Part shown: positions 1-7,106 of the stretch, one piece after another
Layout of the letters: each line of letters begins with the position of its first letter
Position numbering within the stretch: the first letter of the stretch is position 1
Assembly: GCA_030538335.1 (NCBI GenBank)
Contig: JAUNUE010000055.1
Location: 1-9,700, forward strand
DNA length: 9,700 nucleotides
Direction: 5' to 3'
Source: Allobrachymonas sp.
GTDB lineage: Bacteria > Pseudomonadota > Gammaproteobacteria > Burkholderiales > Burkholderiaceae_C
Program-made: the position numbers and the translations under genes
Notes under the pieces: model-generated
Databases searched by the model: none
Told to the model about the DNA's origin: nothing
What the model saw: the letters and a program-made list of their open reading frames with translations, nothing else

Positions 1-2460
1 TCAGTGCTTGATGGTTCCTGTGCGCTTGCTGCGGGTGCGCGTGGTTTTTTCGGCCACGCCTGCCACCAGTGGGGCGTCGTCGGTCGCTGCGGTTTCGGGC
101 AGGGGTTGCGGTTCGCTTTCAAGTGCGATGGACAGCACCTGGTCTATCCAGCGCACCGGCGTGATCTCCAGTCCTTCCTTGACGTTGGCGGGAATTTCCT
201 GCAGGTCCTTGACGTTTTCCTGCGGGATGATGACCTGGCGGATGCCACCACGCAACGCCGCGAGCAGCTTTTCTTTCAGGCCCCCGATGATGGTGACTTC
301 GCCGCGCAGGGTGATTTCACCCGTCATGGCCACGTCGGCACGCACCGGAATGCCCGTGAAGGCAGACACAAGCGCCGTGGTCATGGCCGCGCCTGCGCTG
401 GGGCCGTCTTTGGGCGTGGCGCCATCAGGCACGTGGATATGGATGTCGCGCTTTTCGAACACCTCATCCGCAATGCCCAGGCGCGCCGCACGGCTGCGCA
501 CCACGGTGCGGGCGGCCTCGACCGATTCTTTCATGACCTCACCGAGCGAGCCGGTGCGGATGATCTGGCCTTTGCCCGGCAAGATGGCAGATTCGATGGT
601 GAGCAGGTCGCCACCCACTTCCGTCCAGGCCAAGCCCGTCACTTCTCCCACGCGATTGGCCTCTTCGGCGCGCCCGTAGGTATGGCGACGCACGCCGAGG
701 AAATCAGACAGGTTGTCTGCGTTGACAATCTGCTTGCCATCCGCCTGCTTGAGCAGCACGGCCTTGACCGCCTTGCGGGCGATTTTGGACAGCTCGCGCT
801 CCAGCGCACGCACGCCGGCCTCGCGGGTGTAGTAGCGCACGATGCCGCGGATGGCGTCTTCGGTCACCTCCAGCTCGCCCTCCTTTACACCGTTGTTGCG
901 CAACTGTTTGGGCAGCAGATATTGCTGGGCAATATGCACTTTTTCGTCTTCGGTGTAGCCCGAGAGGCGAATCACTTCCATGCGATCCAGCAAGGCGGGG
1001 GGAATATTCAGGGAGTTGGAAGTCGCCACAAACATGACTTCGCTCAGGTCAAAGTCCAGCTCCACATAGTGATCTGAGAACGCGTGGTTCTGCTCCGGGT
1101 CAAGCACTTCGAGCAAGGCACTTGACGGATCGCCGCGAAAATCAGAGCCGAGCTTGTCGATTTCGTCGAGCAAAAACAACGGGTTGCGTGCGCCAGCCTT
1201 GGTCAGGTTTTGCAGCACCTTGCCTGGCAAGGAGCCGATGTAGGTGCGGCGGTGGCCACGAATTTCGGCCTCGTCGCGCACGCCGCCCAGGGCCATGCGC
1301 ACGTATTTGCGGCCGGTAGCCTTGGCGATGGATTGGCCGAGCGAGGTCTTGCCCACACCCGGCGGGCCGACCAGGCACAGGATGGGGGCCTTGACGCGAT
1401 CGACGCGCTGCTGCACCGCCAAGTATTCCATGATGCGGTCTTTCACGCGCTCCAGGCCGTAGTGGTCGGCATTGAGCACCTCTTCGGCATAGGCGAGGTT
1501 GCGCTTGACCCTGGTGCGCTTGCTCCACGGCAAGCTCACCAGCACTTCGAGGTAGTTGCGCACCACGCCTGCTTCTGCCGACATGGGCGACATGAGTTTG
1601 AGTTTTTTCAGCTCGGCTTCGGCCTTGGCCAGCGCCTCTTTGGGCATTTTGGCCAGGCGGATTTTCTTTTCCAGCTCTTCAATGTCTACGCCGTCTTCGC
1701 CTTCGCCCAGTTCCTTCTGGATGGCCTTGACCTGCTCGTTGAGATAAAAGTCGCGCTGGCTTTTTTCCATCTGCCGTTTGACGCGGCCACGGATGCGCTT
1801 GTCCATATTGAGGATTTCCACCTCGTGCTCCAGGCGGCCAAACAGCAGCTCGATGCGCTTTTGCAGATCAGGCGCATCAAGCACTTCCTGCTTGTGCACC
1901 AGGTCAAGCGGCAAGTGCGCAGCGATGGTGTCGGCCAGGCGACCCGTGTCTTCCATGCTGGTGATGGAGGCCAGAATTTCGGCAGGAATCTTCTTGTTGA
2001 GTTTGATGAATTGTTCAAACGACTGCATCAGCGCACGGCGCAAGGCTTCGACTTCGTTGCGTTCGTCTTCAGACAGATCAACCGCTATTTCTGCCTTGGG
2101 CATGGGCACCACTTTGGCGGCGAAATATTTCTCCTGCTCTTCGATGTCGATCACACGCGCGCGCTGGCGCCCTTCGACCAGCACCTTTACGGTGTTGTCG
2201 GGAAGTTTGAGCAATTGCAGGATGGTGGCCACGCAACCTGTGCCAAACATGTCGGTGGTGGCAGGGTCGTCTTGCGAGGCATTTTTTTGCGCCACCAGCA
2301 TGATGACGCGGTTGCCTTCCATCGCGGCTTCGAGCGCCTGGATGCTTTTGGTGCGGCCCACAAACAGCGGAATCACCATGTGCGGGAACACCACCACATC
2401 GCGCAAAGGCAACATGGGCAGTTCCAGCTCCTCGGCTGGCAGTTCAATAAAATCAGGCAT
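1..2460 (-). CDS. lon: ATP-dependent protease Lon
   Basis: Lon is a cytoplasmic homo-oligomeric AAA+ serine protease that unfolds and degrades misfolded proteins and short-lived regulators. The 819-residue product is complete, with its stop codon exactly at the window edge. In order it shows the N-terminal substrate-binding LON domain (about 10-205), a charged coiled-coil region (about 210-300), the AAA+ module with Walker A GPPGVGKT (365-372) and Walker B LFLLDEID (428-435), and the protease domain with catalytic Ser688 in KDGPSAG and Lys731 in GGLKEK. These spacings match the E. coli Ser679/Lys722 dyad. After the conserved end there is a tail of roughly 35 residues that finishes in a basic stretch (KTTRTRSKRTGTIKH), longer than in E. 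coli Lon. The ATG at 2458-2460 has a weak GGGA ribosome site 7 bases upstream, and a heat-shock-type promoter lies about 40 bases upstream. It is the last gene of the quality-control cluster here. Identity is secure. Confidence 0.98.
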   Translation of the reverse strand: MPDFIELPAEELELPMLPLRDVVVFPHMVIPLFVGRTKSIQALEAAMEGNRVIMLVAQKNASQDDPATTDMFGTGCVATILQLLKLPDNTVKVLVEGRQRARVIDIEEQEKYFAAKVVPMPKAEIAVDLSEDERNEVEALRRALMQSFEQFIKLNKKIPAEILASITSMEDTGRLADTIAAHLPLDLVHKQEVLDAPDLQKRIELLFGRLEHEVEILNMDKRIRGRVKRQMEKSQRDFYLNEQVKAIQKELGEGEDGVDIEELEKKIRLAKMPKEALAKAEAELKKLKLMSPMSAEAGVVRNYLEVLVSLPWSKRTRVKRNLAYAEEVLNADHYGLERVKDRIMEYLAVQQRVDRVKAPILCLVGPPGVGKTSLGQSIAKATGRKYVRMALGGVRDEAEIRGHRRTYIGSLPGKVLQNLTKAGARNPLFLLDEIDKLGSDFRGDPSSALLEVLDPEQNHAFSDHYVELDFDLSEVMFVATSNSLNIPPALLDRMEVIRLSGYTEDEKVHIAQQYLLPKQLRNNGVKEGELEVTEDAIRGIVRYYTREAGVRALERELSKIARKAVKAVLLKQADGKQIVNADNLSDFLGVRRHTYGRAEEANRVGEVTGLAWTEVGGDLLTIESAILPGKGQIIRTGSLGEVMKESVEAARTVVRSRAARLGIADEVFEKRDIHIHVPDGATPKDGPSAGAAMTTALVSAFTGIPVRADVAMTGEITLRGEVTIIGGLKEKLLAALRGGIRQVIIPQENVKDLQEIPANVKEGLEITPVRWIDQVLSIALESEPQPLPETAATDDAPLVAGVAEKTTRTRSKRTGTIKH

Positions 2461-2499
2461 GCTTGTATCCCGGTAAAAACTTCAGTTCTAATCCTGGAT

Positions 2500-2528
2500 A
2501 TTATGAGGTTTGCCTGTGGCATTTCAAG
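2500..2528 (-). promoter_or_regulatory. lon promoter, heat-shock (sigma-32) type
   Basis: On the minus strand CTTGAAA (2522-2528) is followed after 13 bases by CCTCATAA (2501-2508). The known sigma-32 (RpoH) consensus is roughly CTTGAAA-N13-CCCCATnT. The same bases also read as a sigma-70 promoter, TTGAAA-N16-CATAAT. A start site near 2493 would give a leader of about 32 bases. The promoter upstream of clpP has the same architecture, which strengthens both calls. Assignment to sigma-32 is inference from the motif and from the known heat induction of lon in other bacteria. Confidence 0.8.
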
Positions 2529-2564
2529 CATCTGCAAGGTGCAAGCCAACGCAAATGCGCAGAA

Positions 2565-2585
2565 TGGCACGCCCTCTTGGCACGC
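2565..2585. repeat. 8-bp direct repeat upstream of the lon promoter
   Basis: TGGCACGC occurs at 2565-2572 and again at 2578-2585, with a 13-bp period. It lies about 37 bp upstream of the lon -35 box, where an activator or repressor could bind. No known operator is recognised, and a chance repeat is possible. Confidence 0.4.
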
Positions 2586-2680
2586 AAACCCGGTTTGTTA
2601 CCAAGGAATAACAAATAAAGCGGGGTTGCCGGATGACGCGGCGCTAATCCAGCCTGCCTGCGTTGTTTTTGGGGTTTGCG
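2583..2680. repeat. Nested inverted repeats in the clpX 3' region
   Basis: CGCAAACCC (2583-2591) and GGGTTTGCG (2672-2680) are perfect 9-base complements about 80 bases apart. Inside them, TTTGTTA (2594-2600) and TAACAAA (2609-2615) form a perfect 7-bp stem with an 8-base loop. Bases next to this inner stem (AACCC- and GGGGTT-type) could extend it with a bulge. Transcribed on the minus strand, this would be a structured clpX 3' untranslated region ending upstream of the lon promoter. No U-tract follows, so I do not call a terminator. Confidence 0.45.
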
Positions 2681-2696
2681 CCGCGCAGCGATGATT

Positions 2697-4010
2697 TCAG
2701 GCCTGCTTGCCCTGGCTGTGGTACACCAGCATCGGCGGGGTGGCGTCGGTGATGGTGGATTCGTCAAGCACCACTTTTTCGACGTTGCGCATGGTGGGCA
2801 GGTCGAACATGGTGTCGAGCAACGCCTGCTCCATGATCGAGCGCAGGCCGCGGGCGCCGGTTTTGCGCTCCAGCGCCTTGCGCGCCACGGCACGCAACGC
2901 CTTGGGTTTGACTTCGAGCTGCACGCCTTCCATCTCAAGCAGTTTCTGGTACTGCTTGACCAGCGCATTCTTCGGCTGCGTGAGGATTTGCACCAGCGCA
3001 GCCTCATCCAGCTCGGCCAGTGTGGTGATCACGGGCATGCGGCCAATCAGTTCGGGGATGAGGCCGAACTTGATCAAATCCTGCGGCTCGATCTGCTCGA
3101 AGATGCGGCTGATGGATTTTTCTTCCTTGCTGTGCACCTCGGCGCCAAAGCCGATGCCCGAGCCACTGGTGCGGCGCTCGATGACTTTTTCCAGCCCGTC
3201 AAACGCACCGCCGCAAATGAACAGCATATTGGCGGTGTCGACCTGTAGAAAGTCCTGGTTGGGATGCTTGCGCCCACCTTGTGGCGGGATGCTGGCCATG
3301 GTGCCTTCGATCAGCTTGAGCAAAGCCTGTTGCACACCCTCGCCCGACACGTCACGGGTGATGGAAGGGTTCTCTGACTTGCGGGCGATCTTGTCGATTT
3401 CATCGATGTAGACAATGCCGCGTTGGGCCTTGTCCACGTCGTAATCGCAGGTTTGCAGCAGCTTGCTGATGATGTTCTCGACGTCTTCGCCCACATAGCC
3501 TGCTTCGGTGAGTGTGGTGGCGTCGGCCATGACGAAGGGCACATCGAGCATGCGCGCCAGCGTTTGTGCCAGCAGCGTTTTGCCCGAGCCGGTGGGGCCG
3601 ATCAGCAGGATGTTGCTCTTGGCCAGTTCGACCTGCTTGCTGGCCTCGTCTGCGCCGTTGGTGTCTTCGCTCTTGGCGAGGGTGTCTTTGTGCAGCAGGC
3701 GCTTGTAGTGGTTGTAAACCGCCACAGCCAGGGTGCGCTTGGCCAATTCCTGGCCGATCACGTAATGGTCGAGGTTTTCCTTGATCTGCGCCGGGGTGGG
3801 CAGGGTATGGCCCGTACCGTCACCTGCTGCGCTTTTCTGCTTGTGTTCTTCCTGCAGGATCTGGGTGCATTGCGAAATGCACTCGTCGCAGATAAAGACC
3901 GTTTGCCCGCCATAGCTGCCCGAGACCAGCTTGTCCACCTCGTTTTGCGATTTGCCGCAAAACGAACAATGGTGGATGGTCTTATCTCCGGAATCTTTTC
4001 TCGAACTCAT
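2697..4010 (-). CDS. clpX: ATP-dependent unfoldase ClpX
   Basis: ClpX is the hexameric AAA+ unfoldase that recognises tagged or damaged proteins and threads them into the ClpP chamber. From the start at 4010 the product is 437 residues. It has the N-terminal zinc-binding domain with Cys15, Cys18, Cys41 and Cys44, Walker A GPTGSGKT (138-145), the GYVG pore loop (171-174), Walker B IVYIDEID (199-206), the RKH loop (247-249) and the IGF loop (286-288) that docks on ClpP. I chose MSSRKD as the start because it gives the short N-terminal extension usual in ClpX. A start at 4055 would add 15 unconserved residues and has no ribosome site. Two departures from the usual family form are visible: 22 rather than 18 residues between the inner cysteines, and a longer Ser/Asp/Glu-rich stretch (about 107-130) before Walker A. 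The predicted ATG also lacks a good Shine-Dalgarno sequence. All motor motifs are intact, so the gene looks functional. Confidence 0.96.
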   Translation of the reverse strand: MSSRKDSGDKTIHHCSFCGKSQNEVDKLVSGSYGGQTVFICDECISQCTQILQEEHKQKSAAGDGTGHTLPTPAQIKENLDHYVIGQELAKRTLAVAVYNHYKRLLHKDTLAKSEDTNGADEASKQVELAKSNILLIGPTGSGKTLLAQTLARMLDVPFVMADATTLTEAGYVGEDVENIISKLLQTCDYDVDKAQRGIVYIDEIDKIARKSENPSITRDVSGEGVQQALLKLIEGTMASIPPQGGRKHPNQDFLQVDTANMLFICGGAFDGLEKVIERRTSGSGIGFGAEVHSKEEKSISRIFEQIEPQDLIKFGLIPELIGRMPVITTLAELDEAALVQILTQPKNALVKQYQKLLEMEGVQLEVKPKALRAVARKALERKTGARGLRSIMEQALLDTMFDLPTMRNVEKVVLDESTITDATPPMLVYHSQGKQA

Positions 4011-4030
4011 AGGTGGGTGACTCAGCAATG

Positions 4031-4050
4031 AAGGTGCCTTGTAGCACCTT
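4031..4050 (-). repeat. Perfect hairpin just upstream of the clpX start
   Basis: AAGGTGC (4031-4037) and GCACCTT (4044-4050) form a perfect 7-bp stem with a 6-base loop, ending 20 bases before the clpX ATG. In the transcript, the only purine-rich AAGG near clpX lies in the loop and 3' arm of this stem, so the hairpin could affect ribosome access. It has no U-tract and is not a terminator by sequence. Confidence 0.6.
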
Positions 4051-4066
4051 AGCATAAAGGCAAACA

Positions 4067-4089
4067 GGCTTTATCGGTCAGATAAAGCC
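4067..4089 (-). repeat. Perfect 9-bp hairpin in the clpP-clpX gap
   Basis: GGCTTTATC (4067-4075) and GATAAAGCC (4081-4089) pair perfectly around a 5-base loop. On the minus strand the stem is followed by TGTTTGCCTTT, a broken U-rich run, so it could act as a weak terminator or attenuator, or as a processing or stability element between clpP and clpX. The stem is moderately A/T-rich. Only the structure is seen directly; any function is inference. Confidence 0.6.
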
Positions 4090-4129
4090 GCAAAATGCCA
4101 CATCAGCGGCTAAAGCGCAACAAATCTGC

Positions 4130-4765
4130 TCAGGCAGCGTCCTGGCGCTTGTTGATGACCTGATCAACGATGCCGTAATCCTTGGCTTCGTCGGCCGTCA
4201 TGAAGTAGTCGCGCTCGGTGTCGCGCTGTACTTTTTCCAGCGGCTGCCCGGTGCGCTCGGCCAGAATGCGGTTCATCTGCTCCTTGGTGCGCAAGATATC
4301 ACGGGCGTGGATTTCAATGTCCGTCGCCTGCCCGCGCGCACCACCCAGCACCTGGTGGATCATGATCTTGGAGTTGGGCAGCGAGAAACGCTTGCCCTTG
4401 GCCCCTGCCGCCAGCAAGAAGGCGCCCATGCTGGCCGCAAAGCCCAAGCACATGGTCGAGACATCGGGCTTGATGAACTGCATGGTGTCGTAAATCGACA
4501 TGCCCGCGCTTACGCTGCCGCCGGGCGAGTTGATGTAGAACGAAATATCCTTGTCGGGATTTTCGCTTTCCAGAAACAGCAACTGCGCCACGACGAGGTT
4601 GGCGCTCTGGTCGTTGACTTCGCCCACCAGGAACACCACGCGCTCTTTAAGCAGACGGGAATAGATGTCAAACGAACGCTCGCCCCGGCCCGATTGCTCG
4701 ATCACGATGGGCACATAGCCCAAGCCTTGGGGGGTGTCTGCGTTGCCGTGGTAAATGCTGCTCAT
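4130..4765 (-). CDS. clpP: ATP-dependent Clp protease proteolytic subunit ClpP
   Basis: ClpP is the serine peptidase that forms the double-ring degradation chamber fed by ClpX, and by ClpA where present. The 211-residue product has the complete catalytic triad: Ser112 in AASMGAF, His137 in MIHQ and Asp186 in DTERDYF, aligned with Ser/His/Asp of E. coli ClpP. The conserved stretches RGERSFDIYSRLLKER and INSPGG are present. The first 14 or so residues (MSSIYHGNADTPQG) are poorly conserved and may be the propeptide that E. coli ClpP removes. The ATG at 4763-4765 has a GGAG ribosome site 8 bases upstream. A tig terminator and a heat-shock-type promoter lie directly upstream, and clpX follows after a 119-base gap with two hairpins. 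Transcription together with clpX is likely. Confidence 0.98.
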   Translation of the reverse strand: MSSIYHGNADTPQGLGYVPIVIEQSGRGERSFDIYSRLLKERVVFLVGEVNDQSANLVVAQLLFLESENPDKDISFYINSPGGSVSAGMSIYDTMQFIKPDVSTMCLGFAASMGAFLLAAGAKGKRFSLPNSKIMIHQVLGGARGQATDIEIHARDILRTKEQMNRILAERTGQPLEKVQRDTERDYFMTADEAKDYGIVDQVINKRQDAA

Positions 4766-4801
4766 GAATGTTGCTCCGTAAACCTGTTGTGTACTGCCTG
4801 C

Positions 4802-4830
4802 ATTATGCGGGCACTGCGCTGTTTTTCAAG
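4802..4830 (-). promoter_or_regulatory. clpP(X) promoter, heat-shock (sigma-32) type
   Basis: On the minus strand CTTGAAA (4824-4830) is followed after 13 bases by CCGCATAA (4803-4810), close to the RpoH consensus. The same bases give a sigma-70 reading, TTGAAA-N16-CATAAT. A start near 4795 would leave a leader of about 30 bases before clpP. It sits right after the tig terminator, as expected for an independent clpPX transcript. Dual sigma use is inference. Confidence 0.8.
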
Positions 4831-4865
4831 AAACAACGGGCAGGCCCCTTTGAGAACCTGCCCGT
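4825..4865 (-). terminator. Rho-independent terminator after tig
   Basis: On the minus strand ACGGGCAGG (complement of 4857-4865) pairs with CCTGCCCGT (complement of 4836-4844) in a perfect 9-bp GC-rich stem with a 12-base loop. The U-rich stretch TGTTTCTT follows. It begins 20 bases after the tig stop and precedes the clpP promoter, separating tig transcription from clpPX. The U-tract is interrupted, so termination may be partial. Confidence 0.75.
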
Positions 4866-4885
4866 GCCAAAGATGAAGCCAAAGA

Positions 4886-6193
4886 TCAGCGCTGCATCAG
4901 CTCATCAAACGCAATGGCTTTTTCGGTGACCTTGGCCTTGCCGAGGATGAAGTCGGTCACATTGTTTTCGGTGACGATGCCTTCCACTTCGGCCATGCGC
5001 TTGCGGTCAGACTGGTACCAGCGCACCACTTCTTCGGGCTTTTCGTAGCTCGAAGCCAGGTCCCTGACGTGCTCGTCCACCTGCTCCTTGGTGGCTTGCA
5101 GGCCATTTTGCTGCACCAGCGTGGAAATGATCAAAGCCAGGCGCACGCGGCGCTCGGCCAGATCCTTGAACATGTCGCGCTCCAGTTCCATGGTGTTGGC
5201 TTCTTTCACGCCGCGCTTTTGCAGGTCGGCACGGGTATTTTGCATCAGGCTCTCGATTTCGGCATCGACGCTGACTTGGGGCAAGTCGAGTTCCGACTTG
5301 GCGATCAGCACATCCATTGCCGCATTTTTGTTGCGCCCTTGCAGACGGTGCTTGACTTCGCGTTCGAGGTTTTTGCGGATGTCGCCACGCAGCGATTCCA
5401 CGGTGCCGTCCTTCACGCCCAACTGCTTGGCCAGTTCGCCATCCACCTCGGGCAATTGGGCGGCTTCAATCTTGTTGACCGTGACCAGGAAGTCAGCCGT
5501 CTTGCCCGCCACTTCCTTGCCGTGGTAATCGTCGGGGAAAGCCAGCGGGAAGGTCTTGCTTTCGCCCGTTTTCATGCCGCGCACGGCATCTTCAAACGCT
5601 TCGAGCATCTGGCCTTCGCCCACGAGGTATTGAAAACCTTCGGCCTTGCCGCCTTCAAACGGCTCCCCGTCGATCTTGCCTTCAAAATCAACGGTGACGC
5701 GGTCGCCATCTGCCGCAGGCTCGTCGGCCGGGCGCTGATTGAAAGTGCGGCGCTGCTTGCGCAGGATGTCGAGCGTGCGCTCAATGGCCGATTCATCGAC
5801 TTCGGCGGTGAGTTTTTCTATCTCGGTATCGTCCAATTCGCCGATGGTGACTTCCGGGAACACCTCGAACAACGCTTCGAACTGCCATTCATTGGGCGCA
5901 GTCACGGGCAACTGGTTGATGATGGGCTGGCCCGCAATGTTCAGGCCCGACTCCTGAATCGCATCGTGAAAAGCGCGGCCCACTTTTTCGTTGATCACTT
6001 CCTGCTGGATTTCGTTGTGGTACTGCTTGTGGATGATGTCCATCGGCACCTTGCCGGGGCGGAAACCGTCCATTTTCACGTTGCGGGCCACACGCTGCAG
6101 GCGCTTGTTGATTTCAAATTTGACGTTTTCTGCCGACACCGTCAGCGTCACCTTGCGTTGCAGTTTGTCAAGGGTTTCCACATTCACGCTCAT
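4886..6193 (-). CDS. tig: Trigger factor (ribosome-associated chaperone and PPIase)
   Basis: Trigger factor binds ribosomal protein L23 at the exit tunnel and shields nascent chains; it also has peptidyl-prolyl isomerase activity. The 435-residue product has the N-terminal ribosome-binding domain with the signature GFRPGKVP (43-50), an FKBP-like PPIase domain (about 162-242, starting DGDRVTVDFEGKIDGEPFEG) and a helical C-terminal chaperone domain to residue 435. Length and order are typical. I chose the ATG at 6191-6193 because MSVNVETLDK matches the usual amino terminus and an AAGGA ribosome site lies 9 bases upstream. An in-frame ATG at 6238 would add 15 residues with no good ribosome site. 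The gene heads the conserved tig-clpP-clpX-lon cluster and ends at a hairpin terminator. Its own promoter is not obvious in the 100-base gap upstream. Confidence 0.98.
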   Translation of the reverse strand: MSVNVETLDKLQRKVTLTVSAENVKFEINKRLQRVARNVKMDGFRPGKVPMDIIHKQYHNEIQQEVINEKVGRAFHDAIQESGLNIAGQPIINQLPVTAPNEWQFEALFEVFPEVTIGELDDTEIEKLTAEVDESAIERTLDILRKQRRTFNQRPADEPAADGDRVTVDFEGKIDGEPFEGGKAEGFQYLVGEGQMLEAFEDAVRGMKTGESKTFPLAFPDDYHGKEVAGKTADFLVTVNKIEAAQLPEVDGELAKQLGVKDGTVESLRGDIRKNLEREVKHRLQGRNKNAAMDVLIAKSELDLPQVSVDAEIESLMQNTRADLQKRGVKEANTMELERDMFKDLAERRVRLALIISTLVQQNGLQATKEQVDEHVRDLASSYEKPEEVVRWYQSDRKRMAEVEGIVTENNVTDFILGKAKVTEKAIAFDELMQR

Positions 6194-6224
6194 CACGAGA
6201 TCCTTTTTTGATTGTCCAATACCC

Positions 6225-6257
6225 TGCCTGCGCGTCACATGCCCTCAGTGGCAGGCA
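6225..6257. repeat. Inverted repeat in the ATPase-tig gap
   Basis: TGCCTGC (6225-6231) and GCAGGCA (6251-6257) are perfect 7-base complements. An alternative smaller stem, TGCC (6240-6243) with GGCA (6250-6253), overlaps the right arm, so the two are mutually exclusive. There is no clear U-tract in either direction. It may mark the end of the ATPase transcript or be part of the tig control region. Confidence 0.4.
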
Positions 6258-6293
6258 AATCGGGCATTTTACCGAATCTGCAGGGCTTTCCGT

Positions 6294-7106
6294 CTACTTG
6301 TGCACAGCGGCAGCCAGCAATTTTTGCGTATAGGGGTGGTGCGGCTGCTGCAAGACCTGCTCGCTGCTGCCGTATTCCACCAGTTCACCCCGGTACAGCA
6401 CAGCCACCTGGTCGCACAGTTGCTGCACCACGGCCAGGTCGTGGCTGATCAACACCAGGCTGATGCCCTGCTCTTGCAAATCGCGCAACAGGTTGAGCAC
6501 CTGCGCCTGCACCGACACATCGAGCGCACTCACCGGCTCATCGGCCACGATGAGTTGCGGACGGCTGATGAGCGCACGCGCAATGGCAATGCGTTGGCGC
6601 TGGCCACCCGAAAACTCATGCGGGTACAGCTCCAGGTCGTTGGCCTGCAAGCCCACCGATTGCAAAGCCTCGGCCGCGCGTTGTTCCTGCGTTGCGGCAT
6701 CCATGCCCGACTTGTGCAAAGGCTCGGTCACGATGCGGCCGATGCGCTGGCGCGGATCGAGCGAGCCATAAGGGTCTTGAAACACCATCTGGAAAGCAGG
6801 ACGCAAGGTGCGCAACTCCGCTGGTTTGAGCGCATGCAGGTTCTGCCCGCGGAACCAGACGCTGCCGCTGCTGGGCGCATCCAGCGCCATGATGATGCGC
6901 GCCAGCGTGGATTTGCCGCTGCCCGACTCGCCCACAATGCCGATGCTCTGCCCTGTTTGTAAACAGAAGCTCACGCCTTTCAAGGCATGCGTGGTGGCGG
7001 GCGGTGCCAACAGGCTGCTGCGCCGCTGCGGATAGTGCCGGTGCACATCGCGCACTTCGAGCAGGCACGGGGCGGAAGCTATTTCTGCGCTGACGGAATC
7101 AGCCAT
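6294..7106 (-). CDS. ABC importer ATP-binding subunit, DppF/OppF-like
   Basis: This is a 270-residue nucleotide-binding subunit of the peptide/nickel (Opp/Dpp) importer family, which powers uptake across the inner membrane. It shows Walker A GESGSGKS (59-66), Q-loop Gln110 in FQMVFQDP, signature FSGGQRQR (165-172), Walker B LIVADEP (185-191) and H-loop His222. DPYGSLDPR and HPYTQKLL are characteristic of the OppF/DppF branch. The chain stops soon after HPYT and lacks the cysteine-bearing C-terminal extension that its partner has. The start is set by an AGGAGG ribosome site 6 bases before the ATG at 7104-7106. An upstream in-frame ATG at 7229 would run far into the partner gene. The first 8 bases (ATGGCTGA) overlap the partner's stop, so translation is probably coupled. 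The family is clear, but the substrate cannot be read from the sequence. Confidence 0.93.
   Translation of the reverse strand: MADSVSAEIASAPCLLEVRDVHRHYPQRRSSLLAPPATTHALKGVSFCLQTGQSIGIVGESGSGKSTLARIIMALDAPSSGSVWFRGQNLHALKPAELRTLRPAFQMVFQDPYGSLDPRQRIGRIVTEPLHKSGMDAATQEQRAAEALQSVGLQANDLELYPHEFSGGQRQRIAIARALISRPQLIVADEPVSALDVSVQAQVLNLLRDLQEQGISLVLISHDLAVVQQLCDQVAVLYRGELVEYGSSEQVLQQPHHPYTQKLLAAAVHK

Larger units (their letters stand above)
2461..2696. other. clpX-lon intergenic region
   Basis: This 236-base non-coding gap holds the lon promoter (2500-2528), an 8-bp direct repeat upstream of it, and a set of inverted repeats described separately. I see no convincing small gene on either strand and no classic U-tract terminator after clpX, so some read-through from clpX into lon is possible. 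Confidence 0.7.

Noticed and set aside
1210..2694. Long plus-strand open frame (494 codons) opposite lon
   Set aside because: It is antisense to a certain lon gene, rich in His, Phe, Gln and Leu as expected for the complement of this codon usage, and has no ribosome site or recognisable domain.
2697..4055. Longer ClpX start at 4055
   Set aside because: The extra residues are unlike ClpX amino termini, overlap the 4031-4050 hairpin and have no ribosome site upstream.
4051..4080. Separate clpX promoter with -10 TATGCT
   Set aside because: The best paired -35 (CTGACC) is poor and 19 bases away, inside the 9-bp hairpin; support is too weak to list.
5069..6211. Plus-strand open frame (380 codons) opposite tig
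   Set aside because: It mirrors the tig reading frame with the same antisense composition and no independent start signal.
4886..6238. Longer trigger factor start at 6238
   Set aside because: It adds 15 residues absent from the family, and the ATG at 6193 has a proper ribosome site and the expected MSVNVET-type start.
6194..6240. tig promoter GTGACG-N16-GACAAT
   Set aside because: Each box matches only four of six consensus bases and the leader would be very short; not distinguishable from chance.
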